Assembly (NCBI GenBank): GCA_930367205.1
Contig: OV884015.1
Coordinates: forward strand, 76,461,341 to 76,525,340
Direction of reading: 5' to 3'
Source of the DNA: Acanthosoma haemorrhoidale
Lineage: Eukaryota > Arthropoda > Insecta > Hemiptera > Acanthosomatidae
Length of the DNA stretch: 64,000 bases
Shown here one piece after another: positions 60,701-64,000 of this stretch. Within the stretch, counting starts at the first letter, position 1. The number at the start of each line of letters is the position of its first letter. The notes under the pieces are model-generated. The model did no database searches. It was given only the letters and a program-made list of their open reading frames with translations, and was not told where the DNA came from. The position numbers and the translations under genes are program-made.

Positions 60701-60888
60701 TATACTTTATTAGAAGGTTTTGTGGTTTGAGGTCCATATGGCAAATTTCTTTTAAGCGAAGGTAGGCTAAACCCATTGCAAGCTGCTGTAATGCTCTTTT
60801 ACATATTGACTCAGGGAGTGTACCAAGCCGTTTTATATACTGCAATAAATTTCCACCCTCACAAAATTCAAGAACTATGTATACATTT
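48554..60888 (-). CDS. ULK3-like serine/threonine kinase, N-lobe outside window
   Basis: Exons in gene order: 60888-60677, 57965-57739, 55257-54996, 53717-53529, 51849-51700, 50866-50682, and 48721 to 48619 or 48554. Phases join in one frame. The first three give a protein kinase from the hinge onward: NVYIVLEFCEGGNLLQYIK, catalytic loop HMDLKPQNLL, DFGLSQHL, activation segment RGSPLYMAPEVLL, DLWSVGIILYECLFG, and the end of the C-lobe (NPHERMNYDDFFNHPF). Then comes an MIT-like helical repeat (IHEAVKYDEQKKYPEAFSAY), a Ser/Asn-rich linker and a second helical repeat (EGEYNLAYNKFEASLNILI). This order is that of ULK3, a kinase of autophagy, Hedgehog signalling and ESCRT-dependent abscission. Asp replaces nothing in the catalytic loop, so activity is expected. 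The gene is large because of three or more intronic transposons. Confidence 0.88.
48832..48981. mobile_element. 150-bp foldback MITE-like element
   Basis: Almost the whole segment is palindromic. It starts AAGGTACGTTTTTCCTGGAA and ends with the complementary TTCCAGCGAAAACGTACCTT. Inner parts also pair (GCAGTTGGCAGTGACT with AGTCACTGCCAACCGC). A clear target duplication was not seen. It lies in a ULK3-like intron, so its transcript would form a long hairpin. Confidence 0.75.
49027..49131 (-). repeat. tRNA-derived SINE (family A), copy 1
   Basis: Minus strand: TAGCTCAGTTGGTAGA (A box) and GTTTGAGTCCC (B box) at tRNA spacing, then the body TGCCAGTATTTTTCCTTGGC. The 3' body is shared with the copy at 59275. 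Confidence 0.7.
49384..49487 (+). repeat. tRNA-derived SINE (family A), copy 2
   Basis: Plus strand: CGTTCAGTTGGTAAAACACC (A box) and GGTTTGAGTTCAGATCC (B box), then TGCCAGTTTATATTTTTTCT. Opposite orientation to copy 1, 250 bases away. Confidence 0.65.
50310..50390. repeat. Tandem duplication, 42-bp unit
   Basis: TAATAAAAGTTTTTCTAACC and TAATAAAAGTTTTTCCAACC, each followed by AATTATTTAAATAAC, start 42 bases apart. Confidence 0.8.
50420..50490 (+). repeat. Possible tRNA-like SINE head
   Basis: GTAGCAGTTAGCCTAACCGC resembles an A box and GGTTCTAGGTTCAAAT a B box. Body not matched to the other copies with confidence. Confidence 0.35.
50682..50866 (-). CDS. ULK3-like exon, second helical repeat
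   Basis: Acceptor CTTGCAG and donor CAG|GCAAGG, i.e. a GC-AG intron. Encodes VLFKATPKVCDAIEIGS, MAEGEYNLAYNKFEASLNIL and KDLLVRQ. The phase-0 end joins directly to VQWWLTQ in the next exon. No GT donor in reach gives a sensible join. Confidence 0.75.
51700..51849 (-). CDS. ULK3-like exon, Ser/Asn-rich linker
   Basis: Acceptor CCCTAG and donor CTGA|GTAAGC. Encodes QMRANNILSFTSLEDANENV followed by a Ser/Pro/Asn-rich stretch (SSSRQISLTPSSQSNENVSG). Phase 1 in and out. Confidence 0.75.
51943..53234 (+). mobile_element. mariner element with frameshifted transposase (1292 bp)
   Basis: TA flanks both sides (51941-51942 and 53235-53236). The ends are inverted repeats with several mismatches (left GGTTGGCCAAAAAGTCCGTT). 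It encodes a DD34D mariner transposase in the plus direction that is broken by frameshifts; see the pseudogene entry. It lies in the ULK3-like intron between exons 53529-53717 and 51700-51849, antisense to the gene. Confidence 0.9.
52127..53160 (+). pseudogene. mariner transposase, two frameshifts
   Basis: Frame 1 (to about 52615) has the helix-turn-helix N-terminus (QKWFSRFRSGNFSVLDAPRS, GQPTEI) and the first catalytic Asp in TGDEKWIVYNN. Frame 2 (about 52620 to 53030) has YHDNARPH and LAPSDFHLF, the other two Asp of the DD34D triad. A third shift near 53030-53040 moves to the C-terminus ending IINLPMRWQ...YIID then TGA at about 53160. All three catalytic Asp are still present, so decay is fairly recent. 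Length would be close to the usual 345 residues. Confidence 0.87.
53529..53717 (-). CDS. ULK3-like exon after the first MIT region
   Basis: Acceptor TTTTAG and donor CTTG|GTTAGT. Encodes LKNSSGWEPMHLKVLQCMAR and AEELKVTLGDYEFTKEEIEK, the last helix of an MIT domain and linker. Confidence 0.85.
54996..55257 (-). CDS. ULK3-like exon, kinase C-lobe end and MIT start
   Basis: Acceptor CTTATAG and donor GTATA|GTTAGT. Encodes YPKSIIISEECMDLLQGLL, NPHERMNYDDFFNHPFVDLI, then IHEAVKYDEQKKYPEAFSAY and CRALRYMVPIVY, typical of an MIT domain. Confidence 0.92.
55510..56795 (-). mobile_element. Second mariner element with decayed transposase (1286 bp)
   Basis: TA flanks both sides. The inverted ends read CGAGGGTGGTTTGAAAAGTT and CGAGGGTGGCATGAAAAGTT. 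Transposase runs on the minus strand, the same direction as the host gene. A different mariner subfamily from the copy at 51943. It lies in the ULK3-like intron between exons 57739-57965 and 54996-55257. Confidence 0.9.
55580..56642 (-). pseudogene. mariner transposase with stops, a frameshift and a changed catalytic residue
   Basis: The N-terminus (residues MSRCECFYENGQNRAVIKYL, 56642 down) ends at an in-frame TGA at about 56370. The helix IKVREIAEVMNMSKERV follows, then a one-base shift near 56280 leads to the frame WVPRLLTLDQKRVR. The TGDETW motif of the family reads TVNETW, so the first catalytic Asp is Asn. FHQDNAQSH and YSPDLAPSDFFLF keep the other two. A TAA after YYLDG cuts off the last 20 or so residues (QRWERRWEKCVELQGDY). 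Inactive. Confidence 0.87.
57739..57965 (-). CDS. ULK3-like exon, DFG to helix F region
   Basis: Acceptor TTCTAG and donor ACAT|GTAAAT. Encodes (D)FGLSQHLSDEAYTENMRG, SPLYMAPEVLLKKKYNNKVD and LWSVGIILYECLFGKAPF. Completes the DFG split across the intron. Confidence 0.93.
58638..59207 (+). mobile_element. 5'-truncated LINE (570 bp) with poly(A) and target duplication
   Basis: GC-rich segment ending in 21 A residues (59187-59207), flanked by GCTCAC on both sides (58632-58637 and 59208-59213). The start encodes what looks like the C-terminus of a non-LTR reverse transcriptase ORF (KFFDSLRHSHNPLFSDLQPP) up to GDGD-like end and stop at about 58820, then a GC-rich 3' UTR with CTCCCGGCCGAC twice (58852 and 58912). 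Inserted sense-plus, antisense to the ULK3-like gene. Recent insertion is suggested by the intact tail. Confidence 0.8.
59275..59376 (+). repeat. tRNA-derived SINE (family A), copy 3
   Basis: AGCTCAGTTAGTAGAACC (A box) and GATTCCTGACC (degenerate B box), then the shared body TGCCAGTATACTATTTCTTT and GGCTAATAGTTATTAATAAT. Confidence 0.65.
59575..60357 (-). mobile_element. Solo LTR (783 bp) with 5-bp target duplication
   Basis: Perfect direct repeat GTCAC at 59570-59574 and 60358-60362 encloses a segment that starts TG and ends CA on either strand (minus strand: TGTTGTGGCC ... GAGCCCGACA). It is much richer in GC than the flanks. On the minus strand it has a CRE-like TGACGTCA (about 60264), a TATA box (CATATATAAGAAG, about 60200) and an initiator-like ATCAGAT about 25 bases on, so transcription of the parent element would run minus. 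No second LTR or internal region is present; recombination between LTRs is inferred. Superfamily undetermined; open frames inside are not genes. Confidence 0.82.
60677..60888 (-). CDS. ULK3-like exon, hinge and catalytic loop
   Basis: Acceptor TTTTTAG and donor GCTG|GTAAGA. Encodes NVYIVLEFCEGGNLLQYIKR, LQQLAMGLAYLRLKEICHMD and LKPQNLLIKYNPFTVKIA. HMD replaces HRD, as in vertebrate ULK3; the catalytic Asp and Asn are present. Confidence 0.94.
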
Positions 60889-63800
60889 CTAAAAAAAAAT
60901 ACAAAAATCATAATTTGAATTAATAAGGGTATTAAAGGATAATGCAGAAAAAAGTATTTCCTATACATTTATTTTTTCTTTTATCAATTACCTTATAAAT
61001 TGCATTGTTCTGAACATACATAAACAAAATAAAGAATATAGAAGGAGAAGGGTAGCTCTACAGAAAATTTAACCACACACTAACTAACAAACTGCTCATA
61101 AAAAAAGATACTAAAATCAATTTTCTCTTACAGATTAGTACTATGAGGAACACCATAACCATTGAACATCAGATGAGTACAAACATTCCAATCAAAAGTC
61201 CTTTCATGGCCAAATGCCTTCTACATTAGAAACTAATTCCGTCACAATGATCTTTATGTGTTAACTGTCCTTGACCTTATACCCTCAAAAATGTACAAAC
61301 TCCATGAAAAACTATCCCCATCCCGCTCATCCAAATCTTCTTGTCAATTCCTTATTTTCTCTTGTCCCTCATCTTTATATCATGAACTGGATCTAGGAGA
61401 AAAATAATGCCTGCTTTTATTTCCTAAATGTTTAATAGTCTAAATATTAGTAAAACATAAAAAAATTAATTTAGATTCATACATTAAAAGAATTATCAAA
61501 TTTATTCATCTGAACAATTTATGTAACTTGTAAGTAAAAACATCTTAATTTTTTTTTCTCTTTTGATTTTCCACTAATAAAAAAACCTGATGAAAAAGAT
61601 AATAAAGAAATGTAGGATTTGTATTTAAAACTGACCAAAAATCAGCAATATAATCTTCACTCACAAAACTGTTCGCATGAATAAATTTAATAAGACTACC
61701 TTCAGTTTAAAGAGATAAACATATAAAGGGTACTGGTATTAAAATTTTGTTTACTACAAGGTTGATAAACTTTTCCATGTTGTTATTTGGATGGATTAAT
61801 AAATACTACTTTTTTGAGAGTCTAAACATTGAAAATCTTTCATTGAAGTGAACGAATTTATGAATCACTGTATTAGACATTATTAATCAAGACCTCTAGA
61901 TCTTTAATGTGGTACTCTACTCAATATAGCAGGAAAATATCTATTTTCTAATTACCAAATAATTAATTAAATACGCTTAATTGTGATTAAGGCAGTTGAC
62001 AGTATTTTTCAAGTCAGGTTGACAGGTAAATGGAACATGTCTCCATGCACAATTTCATGCTTTCATGCCTCTAAGCCAATCAGGGAACTTACAATCAGAT
62101 TCTGAAAAATCAATAAATCCCTAAAATGACTAACATGGGATCTACATTTTTATATTATAACTACTATATAAGTACCAAGGCTGTCTACAGAAGGCATATT
62201 GAAGAAGCAGAAGACTTCGTAAAACTTGGAGGAGTCGAGTTGGGCATAGGTTCATTGAACCTATAACATAATACGGATTGTATATGTAATTGCACATTTG
62301 ACCGAAATGTGGGTAGAAGACCATAGAGAAGGAAACCAACTACAAAGTCAAATAATGTATTTAAATGAGATAAACATCTATATATATATCATTTTATATA
62401 TTATGTACAATACATGTTTAATTTGCCGAGTTGACATGTTTTATGCAAGAACAGAAACCTTTGATTCATAGGATAAATGTTACATGAGAATGCTACCTTG
62501 GAGAATGAGACCATGAAGAAATCTATTTGGATCTTCTGATAAACAAACATCAAAAGTTTGTCTGTGTTATCTATTTTCCAATTGTTGGAACTGAACATAA
62601 CAAACTTATTTATTTTTATTTTTTCCCTTGGGAGAGGTTTCAAGATCAAATCCCATTTAGCCATGTGATAATTTTTTTTAAAAATGAAATACTGAATCAT
62701 GCAAATCATATGAATTTTGATAACATAAATAAATTTTTGTAAAGAATTCATAGAATAAAATTATCAGATTAAGGTTCAGTAATAAATAAACATATATAAA
62801 TATACTTTCAACTGCAACTAAATTGTTTACAGATCCATAATAAATTAATGACCTGTTTTCATTTATATTATATGCTAAATTTTGAAGAAACATAATGTAA
62901 TTAATTGGGTAAGGTTATACTGCCATGTATCATATTAATCCCTAAAGAAAATAACAAAAGCAAAAAAAGATCAGATGCTAAAACATTCACTCAAAATCCA
63001 CAGTATCACGATATTCAATGTATACCTTTATTAAATCTCAGCTGTCTATTGATAAACCACTAAAATAGTTTAATTTGTGAATGGTTTCATTAACAGAACA
63101 GAAGATTAAATTAAATCCATGTTGGTTTGGCCATGAAAATTAATGACAATTGAAAGTAAAACCTTTATTATTATGGTTGAAATAGAATAAAAAATAAAAG
63201 AACTTTCAAAAGAATAGGCCGAATAAATATTTGTTATTTTAAACCGTATACATGAATTCAATTCACATCACCAATTTCAAACGGTCAACATCAACTGAAT
63301 GTATTTTTATCAAAGTGAACCCCAGTTATGAAGAGGCGTTTCGAAGATGGTAAAGTAAATTCTCATTCTTACTTGGGTCAAATTTAATCACTTAAATAAA
63401 TAAATGCAATATCCTTGTTTAGTATCCTTCAATCTTGCAAATCATTTGTGATATTATTGAACCTTTAGCCTAGAATATTCCTCTCTTAAGACTGGATATG
63501 GATGCAGTCATCACCAATTGTCCTCAACTAGAAGCTCATATCTGGTTAATCTAACAAGTAAATACCTAATCAAGGAGTGTTCCAATCACTTAGAACATCT
63601 TAATTCCTGAATTTCTAGGAGATATTTCTCTAAGTATTCACTTTTTCATTTAATTTAATATGATGTACTCTCCAAATTCTTTCTTTTGTAATTAAAAGGT
63701 GTTTTATGTTTTAAGATTAGTAATTTCAATGTTTTCACTATATAACATATTTATAACTTTATGTGGATGAACATTTTAAATTTATACTAAGTAAATTAGG

Positions 63801-64000
63801 TGTCCTTAAACTATTTCTTGAAGTGTGAAGAAGTCTATTTGTATCTTATCTTGAAAAAATTAGTAAATACTTAATTATCATATGGTTTCTACTCTAGGGG
63901 AGCCCATTGTCTTCTTTTATTTTATCCTTCGTTGCAGGGGGTCTTCTTCAGAGACCAGAAGCGATCCCCTGCAACAGAGCACAAGAAATATAAGAAGACA
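60889..64000. other. ULK3-like intron to the window edge
   Basis: No kinase N-lobe exon (glycine loop, VAVK) was found, so the 5' exons should lie beyond 64000. AT-rich. Bases 63895-63985 are an inverted-repeat-like GC-richer patch with GGGGATCGCTTC-type pairing (GCAGGGGGTCTTCTTCAG against AGCGATCCCCTGCAAC). Nothing else recognised. Confidence 0.4.

Overview
The window looks like nuclear DNA of an insect. It is AT-rich, its genes are split by canonical introns, one gene belongs to the arthropod gustatory-receptor family, and the introns carry mariner, TTAA-target, copia, solo-LTR and LINE insertions. A hemipteran-like species is my guess; nothing I can see settles the order.

Four host genes can be followed exon by exon, and the exon phases close exactly in all of them. 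(1) Bases 1538-15177, plus strand: the 3' end of unc-13, the synaptic-vesicle priming factor. It covers the end of the MUN/MHD2 region, the C-terminal C2 domain and the true stop, plus a probable 120-nt cassette exon at 4191-4310. (2) Bases 19945-23780, minus strand: a complete four-exon, 414-residue gustatory receptor, all introns phase 0. (3) Bases 28264-44383, plus strand: a sorbitol-dehydrogenase-like gene of eight visible exons, first exon not found. The catalytic zinc ligands are replaced, the structural zinc cysteines are kept, and one terminal exon adds a roughly 220-residue Lys/Glu-rich tail. (4) Bases about 48554-60888, minus strand: a ULK3-like kinase with kinase and MIT-type regions; its N-lobe exons lie beyond the window.

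The introns hold a detailed transposon record. There is a copia pol fragment (6690-7610) and an intact TTAA-target DNA transposon with a 602-residue transposase (9777-12228, five copies of an 18-bp end motif). There are three mariner-type elements in different states of decay (25582-26432, 51943-53234, 55510-56795). PiggyBac-like and pogo/Tigger-like remnants lie at 31.3-32.2 kb and 33.4-34.0 kb. A large inverted duplication lies at 37.35-38.83 kb and a 150-bp foldback element at 48832-48981. Inside the ULK3 intron are a 5'-truncated LINE with poly(A) and a 6-bp target duplication (58638-59207) and a 783-bp solo LTR with a perfect 5-bp duplication (59575-60357). Several tRNA-like SINE copies are scattered around.

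The genes do not form a pathway. The observations most worth following are the dehydrogenase pseudo-enzyme with its charged tail, the unc-13 cassette exon with basophilic phosphorylation-type motifs, and the TTAA transposon with its terminal repeat array.
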